DNA from: Chloroflexota bacterium
GTDB lineage: Bacteria; Chloroflexota; Anaerolineae; Anaerolineales; Villigracilaceae
Assembly (NCBI GenBank): GCA_016213105.1
Contig: JACRBN010000014.1
Location: forward strand, 1 to 47,071
DNA length: 47,071 bases
Reading direction: 5' to 3'
In this document: positions 40,682 through 47,071 of the stretch, piece after piece
Layout of the letters: the number at the start of each line of letters is the position of its first letter
Numbering within the stretch: position 1 is the first letter of the stretch
The notes under the pieces: generated by a model
Database searches by the model: none
What the model was told of the DNA's origin: nothing
The model's input: only the letters and a program-made list of their open reading frames with translations
Made by a program: the position numbers and the translations under genes

Positions 40682-41235
40682 CCCAGTCCCCTCTTTTATC
40701 GCTCGAAGAATTGCAAGCCGCGCTGGACCAAATCCGCGCATCGCCGCGTGAGACGGGCCGCCTGGAGTGGATTGTACGCCGCCCGAGCGTGGATGCGCGC
40801 GAGACGCTGACCGAAGGCCAGCTCGACCTGGACGGGGGCCTGGTCGGCGACGGCTGGCAGGGGCGCCGCTCCCCGGGCGAGCGCGCGGAGGCACACCTCA
40901 ACTGCCAGGTCACGTTGATGAACGCGCGCGTCATCGCCCTGCTGGCCCAAAGCCGCGACCGTTGGGCGCTGGCCGGCGACCAACTCTACGTGGACTTCGA
41001 CCTGGGCCTCGAAAACCTGCCGCCCGGGACACAGCTCGAAATCGGCGCGGCGGTCGTGGAAGTCACGGCCCAGCCGCACACGGGCTGCAAGAAATTCTCC
41101 GAGCGCTTCGGCCCGGACGCCATGAAATTCGTCAACTCGCCCGAGGGCAGGTCGCTGAACCTGCGCGGCATCAACGCCAAAGTCATCCGCCCCGGGACGA
41201 TCCGCGTGGGGGATGCGGTTCGAAAAATCCAGTAG
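40678..41235 (+). CDS. MOSC-domain protein
   Basis: A 185-residue protein with a single MOSC (molybdenum cofactor sulfurase C-terminal) domain. The conserved cysteine is in QPHTGCKKFSERFG, and LNLRGINAKVIRPGTIRVGD gives the family's closing strands. MOSC domains bind molybdenum cofactor or carry sulfur; free-standing members such as YiiM act on N-hydroxylated compounds. It starts in an ATGA overlap with the membrane-protein gene, so translation is coupled. A link with the YqeC/MocA genes 30 kb away is possible but not shown. Confidence 0.85.
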   Translation: MTQSPLLSLEELQAALDQIRASPRETGRLEWIVRRPSVDARETLTEGQLDLDGGLVGDGWQGRRSPGERAEAHLNCQVTLMNARVIALLAQSRDRWALAGDQLYVDFDLGLENLPPGTQLEIGAAVVEVTAQPHTGCKKFSERFGPDAMKFVNSPEGRSLNLRGINAKVIRPGTIRVGDAVRKIQ

Positions 41236-41236
41236 T

Positions 41237-41617
41237 ATGCCAGAGACCTTCATCCTGCGCCTCGACCAGATCCAGCCCAGCCAGTTGTACATCAACCGCG
41301 GCAAGCTGGGCGCCGTGCAAGCCTCCGTCTACCCGGATGCGCTGCCCGTCAAGGAATTGAACGGGCGCATCGTCTTTACCGATGGACACACGCGCGCCTT
41401 TGCGGCCCACCTGGCGGGCAGGCGGGAGATCGAAGTCTACTGGGAGGATGAGGAGCTGGATTGGGAGGCGTACCAAATCTGCGTGGACTGGTGCCTGGCC
41501 GAAGGCATCCACAACATCGCGGACCTGGCGGGGCGGGTGATCGACCCACAGCAGTACGAGGTGCTGTGGCTTGAACGCTGTCGGCACATGCAGGAATCCC
41601 TTCACGCTGTTCGATGA
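41237..41617 (+). CDS. ParB-N-like small protein
   Basis: A 126-residue protein that starts 1 bp after the MOSC stop. FILRLDQIQPSQLYI followed by LPVKELNGRIVFTDGHTRAF and AAHLAGRREIEVYWED resembles the ParB/sulfiredoxin N-terminal fold, whose G-H-T/x-R motif contacts nucleotide. No helix-turn-helix is present, so a partitioning role is unlikely. Stand-alone proteins of this kind have no assigned function. It is the last gene of the run, with a terminator 8 bp beyond. Confidence 0.7.
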   Translation: MPETFILRLDQIQPSQLYINRGKLGAVQASVYPDALPVKELNGRIVFTDGHTRAFAAHLAGRREIEVYWEDEELDWEAYQICVDWCLAEGIHNIADLAGRVIDPQQYEVLWLERCRHMQESLHAVR

Positions 41618-41624
41618 GCATTGG

Positions 41625-41657
41625 ACTCCAACGTCTCCCGACGTTGGAGTTCTTTTT
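41625..41657. terminator. Rho-independent terminator between convergent genes
   Basis: ACTCCAACGT (41625-41634) and ACGTTGGAGT (41641-41650) with a 6 nt loop, followed by TCTTTTTC on the plus strand. It serves the ParB-like gene and possibly the glycosyltransferase gene on the minus strand. Confidence 0.85.
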
Positions 41658-41665
41658 CACGAGCG

Positions 41666-42904
41666 CTACTTCGCCAAACTTTTATACACGTCCGCAACCT
41701 GGGCGGCGATGCGCTCCCAGGCGTAGTCCTGGGCGTACTGCTCGGCGCAGCGGCCCATCGTCGAGCGCAGTTGGGGATCCCCCAACAGCAGGGACAGCTT
41801 TTCGCACAGGGCGTCGGGGTCGTTGTCGGGGATGGTGAAGCCCGTCTCCCCATCCCGCACCAGGTAGGCCAGGCCACCCACCTGCGAGGCCACCACGGGC
41901 GTGCCGCAGGCCATCGCTTCCAGGGCCACCATCCCAAACGATTCATACAACGAAGGCATGACCAGCACCTCGGCCGCGGAGTAGTAATACGGCAGGGTAT
42001 CCTGTCCGCGTTTGCCGAGGAAGACCACCATGCCGCCCATGCACAGGTCGTCGCACAACTTTTGCAGGCGCGCCATCTCGGCGCTCATCTCGCGCGGATT
42101 GGCCGCAGGCTCGCCGCCGATGATGGCCAGGTGTACGGGCCGCCCCGCGTCAAACGAGCGGATGCAGGACATGGCGCGGATCAACGTATCCAGGCCCTTG
42201 AGCGGCTCGATGCGCCCCACGAACAGGATCATGCGATCCTCGGGTTTCAGGCCGATGAACTGCTTGGCCTCGTCCGAGGGGATCGGGTAGAAGTGGCACA
42301 CGTCCACCCCGGGCGGGATGATCGAGACGGGGCGGTTCCCGTTGCGATAGAGAAAACGCAGCTGCGTCTCCTCGGCCTGGGTGGCGGCGATGATGCGGTC
42401 GGCGCGCGCCAGCACCCGCTTCTCGCCGTCGATGCGGTAGCCGCCCTCGCGCTCCTCCTCCGAGCGGGCGATGCGGTTCTTCATCTCGCCCAGGGTGTGG
42501 AACATGTGTACGATGGGCGTCCCGCCCCAGGCGTCCGAAAGCGACTCCGCCGCCAGGCCCGACATCCAGTAATGGCTGTGGATCACGTCGTAATGGATGT
42601 CTTTTTCCAGCGCGAACTGCCTGATGCCCTGCACGAACTGCGGGATGTAGCCCGCCAGTTCCCGTTTCGGCAGCGGAATCTCGGGCCCAGCCGGCACGTG
42701 CACCACGCGGTTGCCGTATCCCAACTCGTGGACGACGTGCGGCACGTGCTCATCCTGTGAACGCGTAAACACGTCCACGTGGACGCCCATCCGCCCCAAC
42801 TGGCGGGTCAACTCGCGCACGTAGACGTTCATCCCGCCCGTATCCTTGCCGCCCAGGGTGGCCAGCGGACAGGTGTGATAAGAAAGCATGGCAATGCGTA
42901 ACAT
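41666..42904 (-). CDS. GT4-family glycosyltransferase (MshA/sucrose-phosphate-synthase-like)
   Basis: A 412-residue retaining GT-B glycosyltransferase. The N-terminal domain has GGKDTGGMNVYVRELTRQLG (the donor-phosphate glycine loop) and HSHYWMSGLA. The C-terminal domain has FVGRIEPLKGLDTLIRA and the nucleotide-sugar motif PSLYESFGMVALEAMACGTP (E-x7-E). This pattern is shared by MshA (inositol-phosphate GlcNAc-transferase) and sucrose-phosphate synthases; the acceptor cannot be decided. I start at MLRIAMLSYH (42904), with AAGGAA 8 nt upstream. It is divergent from the tRNA-Thr gene. Confidence 0.85.
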   Translation of the reverse strand: MLRIAMLSYHTCPLATLGGKDTGGMNVYVRELTRQLGRMGVHVDVFTRSQDEHVPHVVHELGYGNRVVHVPAGPEIPLPKRELAGYIPQFVQGIRQFALEKDIHYDVIHSHYWMSGLAAESLSDAWGGTPIVHMFHTLGEMKNRIARSEEEREGGYRIDGEKRVLARADRIIAATQAEETQLRFLYRNGNRPVSIIPPGVDVCHFYPIPSDEAKQFIGLKPEDRMILFVGRIEPLKGLDTLIRAMSCIRSFDAGRPVHLAIIGGEPAANPREMSAEMARLQKLCDDLCMGGMVVFLGKRGQDTLPYYYSAAEVLVMPSLYESFGMVALEAMACGTPVVASQVGGLAYLVRDGETGFTIPDNDPDALCEKLSLLLGDPQLRSTMGRCAEQYAQDYAWERIAAQVADVYKSLAK

Positions 42905-42948
42905 GAAGGTTCCTTCCCTTGCTCTAGACGACACAGCCTCTCAAAAAC

Positions 42949-42977
42949 TTGCGGGATTGAAAAAACTCCTGTATAAT
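42949..42977 (+). promoter_or_regulatory. Promoter of the tRNA-Thr gene
   Basis: TTGCGG (42949-42954), a 17 nt spacer and a perfect TATAAT (42972-42977). Transcription should start near 42984, about 34 nt before the mature tRNA. Confidence 0.7.
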
Positions 42978-43017
42978 CCCGCCCGCTGTGAACAAATTGG
43001 CAATTTGTTCTACATTT

Positions 43018-43090
43018 GCCACCGTAGCTCAGCTGGCAGAGCAGACGATTCGTAATCGTCAGGTCGTGGGTTCGTATCCCACCGGTGGCT
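43018..43090 (+). tRNA. tRNA-Thr (anticodon CGU)
   Basis: A complete 73 nt cloverleaf: acceptor GCCACCG/CGGTGGC, D arm GCTC-GAGC, anticodon stem GACGA/TCGTC with loop TTCGTAA (anticodon CGT at 43051-43053, reading ACG), and T arm GTGGG/CCCAC with loop TTCGTAT. The discriminator base is T, and the CCA end is not encoded. It has its own promoter and terminator. Confidence 0.95.
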
Positions 43091-43094
43091 CTCG

Positions 43095-43130
43095 AAAACA
43101 CCCGTTCTTCAACGGGTGTTTTGCTTTTTA
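43095..43130 (+). terminator. Terminator after tRNA-Thr
   Basis: AAAACACCCGTT (43095-43106) pairs with AACGGGTGTTTT (43111-43122) across CTTC, followed by GCTTTTTA. Confidence 0.88.
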
Positions 43131-43245
43131 TCGGACAAGGATAAATGTACTTCCATCCGCACAGTATAATGCCAAATATGCGCCTCCCCGCGTCTGCTGG
43201 CACAAACCAGCGGGCATTTGATATACTTTCCAAAGGCAACCCATC

Positions 43246-44181
43246 ATGGAACAAAAATCGAAATTGCAAATGCGGCCCTACCGGGACGACCGGGATTTCT
43301 GGCGGATGCGTAGCCTGGCGCGGGAGGTTTTCCCGCTCAATGACAGGCTCGAACGAAGCTGGAGTCTGCCGCGCCTGGATTACTGGCGCTGGCACTACAT
43401 CAAAACCGTCGGGACGGAACCCATGGAGCAGGTCACGTTTCTGTGGGAGACCGCGGACGGTCAACTGGGGGCCACGGTTCATGTGATCGACTCGGAAGCC
43501 TATCTGATCGTGCATCCCCACATCCGCACAGTGGAACTGGAAGATGAAATGTTCGCCTGCGCCGAGGGGATCATCTCCAGGCTCAGCCCCGCGGGTCAGC
43601 GCATACTATTCGCGCTGGCCGACGAAGACGATCCCCTGCGAAGGCAGGTCCTCGAAGCCCGCGGCTACACCCACCGTGATCGACCCGTTTACCGCTGGCG
43701 CCGCGACCTGGAGGGGGCCATTCCCAATGTGCAGGCGCCCCCTGGATATTCCATCCGCGCCATGGGAGATGCCAGCGAATACGATTCGCGCGCCCTGGCA
43801 TCCTGGCGCGCTTTCCATCCCGACGAATCCGAGGACGCCTTTGGCGGCGGGGATTGGGTTGCCAATCTGCAATCCGCCCCGCTCTACCGCCGCGACCTGG
43901 ATATTGTTGCGCAGGCCCCCGATGGCGGGATCGCGGCATTTTCCACGATCTGGTATGACGATGCCACCCGCAGCGCAGTCTGCGTGCTGGTGGGCACCGC
44001 GCCCAAGCACCAGCGCCTTGGTCTTGGGAAAGCCGTGATCAGCGAGGGGATGCGCCGCTTGCAGGCGATGGGCGGCACACGCGTCTTTGCAAATGGATTC
44101 GACCCGGCCGCCAATGCCCTGTACGGCTCCGTTCTGGGCACAGCCTGCCGCGCCGAATCCTGGTACAAGGAACTGGATTGA
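43246..44181 (+). CDS. Tandem-GNAT acetyltransferase
   Basis: A 311-residue protein whose length fits two GNAT-like halves. The N-terminal half (from LQMRPYRDDRDFWRMRSLAR) is degenerate. The C-terminal half has a proper acetyl-CoA site (VLVGTAPKHQRLGLGKAVIS, R-x-G-L-G-K) and the late motif NGFDPAANALYGSVLG. A TATACT -10 box lies at 43222-43227. The methyltransferase gene begins 3 bp after its stop. The substrate is unknown. Confidence 0.82.
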   Translation: MEQKSKLQMRPYRDDRDFWRMRSLAREVFPLNDRLERSWSLPRLDYWRWHYIKTVGTEPMEQVTFLWETADGQLGATVHVIDSEAYLIVHPHIRTVELEDEMFACAEGIISRLSPAGQRILFALADEDDPLRRQVLEARGYTHRDRPVYRWRRDLEGAIPNVQAPPGYSIRAMGDASEYDSRALASWRAFHPDESEDAFGGGDWVANLQSAPLYRRDLDIVAQAPDGGIAAFSTIWYDDATRSAVCVLVGTAPKHQRLGLGKAVISEGMRRLQAMGGTRVFANGFDPAANALYGSVLGTACRAESWYKELD

Positions 44182-44184
44182 CAT

Positions 44185-45036
44185 ATGGACCATAGGCTGT
44201 TTTCAGACCTCGAGCGGATCCACGCGCGTCCGGCTCCCTTCGAGTTTTACACCGCGCAGGAACTCTGGACGGATGAACATACCTCCGCGCAGATGCTGGC
44301 CTTTCACTTGAACGAAAACGTGGATCTTTCCTCGCGCAGGATGGCCTTCATCGACCAGTCCGCGGACTGGCTGGCGGGGCACCTGGGGATTGCCCACGGA
44401 ACCCGCGTCATCGACTTTGGCTGCGGCCCGGGCTTGTACACTTCCCGCCTGGCCAAACGCGGGGCAGACGTGACGGGGATCGACTTCTCCGCGAGATCGC
44501 TCGAGTACGCCAGGGACCAGGCCAGGGTCATGGGCCTCGACATCCGCTACGTGAACCAGAACTATCTCGACTTCAGCACGGAGGAACGCTTCGACGTCAT
44601 CCTGTTGATCTTTTGCGATTTGTGCGCCCTGGGGCCGGCCCAAAGGGCGGTCCTGCTGGCGAAATTCAAGTCCATTTTGAAGCCGGGCGGGCGGATTGTG
44701 CTGGATGTCCACTCCCTGGCGGCCTTCGACCAGCGCACCGAGGCTTCCCGCTGCGAGCCAAACCTGCTGGGCGGTTTCTGGTCGCCCCATCCGTATTATG
44801 GCTTTCTCAACACCTTCAAATATGCGCAGGAGCGGGTGACGCTGGATCAATACACCATCGTGGAGTCAGCCGGGACGAAGACCATCTACAACTGGCTGCA
44901 ATATTTCTCCGTCGGGAGCCTGGAGGAGGAGTTCCGCGAGGCGGGCCTGACGATTACCGAAATCTACGCGGACGTGGCGGGCGCGCCCTTCGACGCCGAA
45001 GCCGGCGAGTTCGCGGTCGTCGCGAAACTGGCATGA
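44185..45036 (+). CDS. SAM-dependent class I methyltransferase
   Basis: A 283-residue methyltransferase with motif I VIDFGCGPGLYTSRLA, the acidic end of strand 2 (VTGIDFSARSLEYAR), motif IV RFDVILLIFCDLCAL and LKPGGRIVLDVHS. The N-terminal 60 residues (FEFYTAQELWTDEHTSAQML) form a lid typical of small-molecule methyltransferases. It lies 3 bp after the GNAT gene, so the two are cotranscribed. The pair may modify one small molecule, but nothing in the sequence names it. Confidence 0.87.
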   Translation: MDHRLFSDLERIHARPAPFEFYTAQELWTDEHTSAQMLAFHLNENVDLSSRRMAFIDQSADWLAGHLGIAHGTRVIDFGCGPGLYTSRLAKRGADVTGIDFSARSLEYARDQARVMGLDIRYVNQNYLDFSTEERFDVILLIFCDLCALGPAQRAVLLAKFKSILKPGGRIVLDVHSLAAFDQRTEASRCEPNLLGGFWSPHPYYGFLNTFKYAQERVTLDQYTIVESAGTKTIYNWLQYFSVGSLEEEFREAGLTITEIYADVAGAPFDAEAGEFAVVAKLA

Positions 45037-45054
45037 CAATAACCAAAGGAGTGT

Positions 45055-45519
45055 ATGCAGATGAAGCCCATCGAGATCCAGATCCTCGGCCTGGTTCCAA
45101 AGTCCCCGCAGGAAATTTGCGCGGAATTCCTGAAGCTCGAACGCTGGTCGGACTTCACCGGCTATTCGATCCTGCCGGGCATCCAGAGCGCCCGCTTCGA
45201 AACGCAGGTTCCGGGCTGGGTCGGGTCGCGCATCAAAGTACAAAACAGCGACGGCTCCTCCCACATCGAAGAGATCATCGCATGGGACGTGAACCACAGA
45301 ATCGCGCTGAAATTCCAGGACTTCACGCCCCCGCTGCGGAACCTGGCAACTCACTTCATCGAAGCCTGGGAATTCCGCGCCTCGCCCGCGGGCACGGAAA
45401 TCATCAGGAAGATGACCATGTACCCGAAAAACTGGCTGGGCTGGTTGATGCTGCTGCCCATCTCCAGGTTGATGAAGAAGGCCTTCGAACAGAACGCAAA
45501 CCAGATGGGCGGCAAGTGA
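45055..45519 (+). CDS. SRPBCC-fold (START-like) protein
   Basis: A 154-residue protein with the pattern of a polyketide-cyclase/START-like fold. It begins IEIQILGLVPKSPQEICAEF and has a helix around LKLERWSDFTGY, strands with RIKVQNSDGSSHIEEIIAWD and IALKFQDFTPP, and a long C-terminal helix. The fold binds hydrophobic ligands. The start is ATG 45055 or 45061; AAGGAG suits the second slightly better (9 nt against 3). It is 18 bp after the methyltransferase gene and shares its transcript. Confidence 0.75.
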   Translation: MQMKPIEIQILGLVPKSPQEICAEFLKLERWSDFTGYSILPGIQSARFETQVPGWVGSRIKVQNSDGSSHIEEIIAWDVNHRIALKFQDFTPPLRNLATHFIEAWEFRASPAGTEIIRKMTMYPKNWLGWLMLLPISRLMKKAFEQNANQMGGK

Positions 45520-45564
45520 TTGCCACAGGAATAAAAAAACCGGTGGTGGCATCAAGTACGTGAT

Positions 45565-45632
45565 TGCGGAATACCCTACAGGTACGATGTGGCATTCCGC
45601 ATACCCGTAATTTGGCGGGATTCCATCCCGCC
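45565..45632. repeat. Two adjacent inverted repeats upstream of the alcohol dehydrogenase gene
   Basis: TGCGGAAT (45565-45572) and ATTCCGCA (45594-45601) flank 21 nt. Immediately after lies the palindrome GGCGGGAT-TCC-ATCCCGCC (45614-45632). They could be operators of the downstream gene or dispersed palindromes. No T-run follows. Confidence 0.4.
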
Positions 45633-45684
45633 CCACGAGTTCATCACTTATGTTGACCCGCTACCAAAAAACAAGGAGACTTTC

Positions 45685-46686
45685 ATGACAACCATGCAAG
45701 CATTACAGATCGCACAACCGCACGAATTGAAGGTTATCACGTTGGAACGTCCGCAGCCCGGCCCCGGGCAGGTATTGATCAAGGTCATGGCCAGCGGCAT
45801 CTGCGGCACGGATGTCCACATTTTGGAGGGGGAATATCTGGGAGCCTATCCCGTCATTCCAGGCCATGAATTTGCAGGCGTGGTGGAGCAGGTCGGGCCG
45901 GGCGTGTCCCGCATCCAGGTCGGGGGTCGGGTCGCGGTGGAGCCCAATATCGCCTGCGACAATTGCAGCTACTGCCTCAACAATCAGCAAAACTTCTGCG
46001 AGAACTGGCAGGCGGTCGGCGTGACCCTGCCCGGCGGGATGGCGGAGTATGTCCTAGCCCCCGAGAAGGCGGTCTTCGACATCGGAGAGCTTGCATTCGA
46101 GGCAGGCGCCTTTGTCGAGCCTTTGTCCTGCGTGCTGCACGGCGTCCAGAAAACGGGCATTCGGCTGGCGGATCGGGTGGCCCTGCTGGGCGCCGGCCCG
46201 ATCGGCATTTTGCTGCTCCAGGCGGTCAAGGCCCAGGGCGCGCAGCGCGTGAGCGTGGTCGAGCTGGATCAGGCGCGGGCGGAGACGGCGCAGGCTTTTG
46301 GCGCGAATCAGGTGGTCCGCTCCCTCGACGAGCTTCCCAAAGGCGCCTTCGAAGTGGTCATCGACGCGACCGGCGCGATTCCCGTCATGCAGCGCGCGCC
46401 CGAGTTTGCCCGCAAAGGCGGCAAGATCCTCCTGTTCGGCGTGCCGCCCAAGACCCAGGTGGCCTTCGACGCCTTCGGCCTCTTCGTCAACGGCCTGACC
46501 CTGCTGACCTCCTACACCTCCGTGCGCAACAGCCTGCAGGCGGTCGACTTGTTGAAGAGCGGGCGCATCGACGTCAAACCGCTGATCTCGCATCGCCTGC
46601 CGCTGGCGGAGTTCGAACGCGGCGTGAACCTGATCAAAAACAAACAGGAGCGGGTCGGGAAGGTGCTCATCCTGCCCAATGGGTAA
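45685..46686 (+). CDS. Zinc-dependent alcohol/polyol dehydrogenase (MDR family)
   Basis: A 333-residue medium-chain dehydrogenase that oxidises an alcohol or polyol with NAD(P). The catalytic zinc site is GICGTDVHILEGE and PVIPGHEFAGVVEQVG. A structural zinc lobe has four cysteines in CDNCSYCLNNQQNFC, and the Rossmann motif is VALLGAGPIGILLLQAVKAQ followed by VVELDQARAE. It resembles sorbitol and threonine dehydrogenases. The start is MTTMQALQI at 45685 with AAGGAG 7 nt upstream; the in-frame extension runs through the upstream palindromes. A terminator follows. Confidence 0.88.
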   Translation: MTTMQALQIAQPHELKVITLERPQPGPGQVLIKVMASGICGTDVHILEGEYLGAYPVIPGHEFAGVVEQVGPGVSRIQVGGRVAVEPNIACDNCSYCLNNQQNFCENWQAVGVTLPGGMAEYVLAPEKAVFDIGELAFEAGAFVEPLSCVLHGVQKTGIRLADRVALLGAGPIGILLLQAVKAQGAQRVSVVELDQARAETAQAFGANQVVRSLDELPKGAFEVVIDATGAIPVMQRAPEFARKGGKILLFGVPPKTQVAFDAFGLFVNGLTLLTSYTSVRNSLQAVDLLKSGRIDVKPLISHRLPLAEFERGVNLIKNKQERVGKVLILPNG

Positions 46687-46712
46687 AATCCCCGCACAAA
46701 TTCCGTACATCC

Positions 46713-46746
46713 ATAGCGCAAGCCCACGGGCCTGCGCTATTTTTTA
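46713..46746 (+). terminator. Rho-independent terminator after the alcohol dehydrogenase gene
   Basis: ATAGCGCA and TGCGCTAT form the outer stem, GCCC and GGGC the inner stem, over 46713-46740, followed by TTTTTA. Confidence 0.85.
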
Positions 46747-46751
46747 TGGGT

Positions 46752-46835
46752 CTACGCGCCCTGCACTCCGCCGGGGACGATGGTGTCGGCCTGGGCCATG
46801 CGTCCCAGCGCGGGGTCATATCCCCTCCACTCCAT
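46752..46835 (-). pseudogene. Remnant of an RHS-repeat-associated core domain
   Basis: A 27-codon minus-strand frame reads WRGYDPALGRMAQADTIVPG, then GVQGA and a stop. Intact RHS core ends read like RWYDPxLGRFxQADTIVPxxG, then xQGLDRYAYVNN. Only the central core motif survives, and sequence on both sides is not recognisably RHS. It is probably a degraded end of an RHS/YD-repeat toxin or surface-protein gene. Confidence 0.6.
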
Positions 46836-46971
46836 TTCGGGGACGCTTCGCAGCCAGCGTGACTGGCCCACTCGTCAAAGAACGGCTCGGGATGCTGCTG
46901 CCCAAATCCGTGGCGTCGTCGCTGACATAGTTACATTAACTTCGCATAACATTCAGTCTTGTTGAAAAAGG

Positions 46972-47032
46972 CTCCTGGTGGTACGTTGGAACTCGAAACG
47001 GGCAGTTTCATTTCCAAATCCATCACCAGGAG
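46972..47032 (+). promoter_or_regulatory. Long-range hairpin that masks the ribosome site of the edge gene
   Basis: CTCCTGGTGGT (46972-46982) can pair with ATCACCAGGAG (47022-47032), with one G-U pair and a 39 nt loop. The right arm contains the CCAGGAGG Shine-Dalgarno of the ATG at 47042, so the stem would block initiation. Confidence 0.4.
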
Positions 47033-47041
47033 GTAGTTCCC

Positions 47042-47071
47042 ATGTTACCAGAAATCGAGTCGTTCGTGAGA
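47042..47071 (+). CDS. Start of an unidentified gene cut by the window edge
   Basis: ATG at 47042, 8 nt after a strong AGGAGG, opens a frame reading MLPEIESFVR to the last base. Ten residues are too few to name the product. The strong ribosome site and the hairpin before it argue that it is a real gene. Confidence 0.5.
   Translation, partial: MLPEIESFVR

Overview
The window looks like a chromosomal stretch of a GC-rich, probably environmental bacterium of the Chloroflexota, most likely class Anaerolineae. This is an inference. It rests on several things: giant DUF11/Ig-like surface proteins ending in S-layer homology (SLH) modules that carry a paired-cysteine loop, an IleS of the HHVL type behind a T-box leader, -10 boxes lying 6-8 nt before start codons (leaderless transcription), and dispersed intergenic repeats. 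No 16S rRNA or other decisive phylogenetic marker is present.

Left part (1-13.8 kb). A secreted lectin/TIG protein on the minus strand is interrupted by an in-frame amber codon near the window edge. Next come a small unknown gene with a dyad-flanked promoter and a 1052-residue fusion of membrane histidine kinase, receiver and LuxR-type DNA-binding domain. A repeat-rich 650 bp gap holds a fragment of a second histidine kinase, and the intact gene (cNMP-binding domain plus kinase) follows at once. Then come small membrane proteins, a YqeC-MocA fusion with a second MocA-like gene (molybdenum hydroxylase cofactor chemistry), and an overlapping lipid-kinase/acyltransferase pair.

Central part (13.8-26.7 kb). 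A small Tat-exported protein on the minus strand faces away from a plus-strand cassette: GNAT acetyltransferase, DUF6916 protein, three tail-collar (microcystin-dependent-protein type) proteins, and a 3169-residue surface protein. The last contains a beta-helix region, five DUF11 repeats, eight Ig-like units of about 108 residues and three SLH modules. Four of these genes have strong AAGGAG ribosome sites. This cassette is the best candidate here for an undescribed cell-surface system.

Right part (26.7-47 kb). A phosphatidylcholine synthase/GNAT pair, an LRR-Roc-COR (ROCO) GTPase with an unusual C-terminal tail, ileS with its T-box riboswitch, and a divergent 7TM-PAS-GGDEF cyclase coupled to a GH36 alpha-galactosidase. 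After these lie a run of small genes (lipoprotein, GNAT, membrane proteins, MOSC, ParB-like), a glycosyltransferase, tRNA-Thr(CGU), a GNAT/methyltransferase/SRPBCC run and a zinc alcohol dehydrogenase. The right edge holds an RHS-core remnant and the first codons of a gene whose ribosome site can be sequestered in a hairpin.

Functionally the window is dominated by sensing (two kinases, GGDEF, ROCO), cell-surface display (TIG/lectin protein, collar proteins, SLH protein) and membrane lipid synthesis. The housekeeping genes ileS and tRNA-Thr lie among them.
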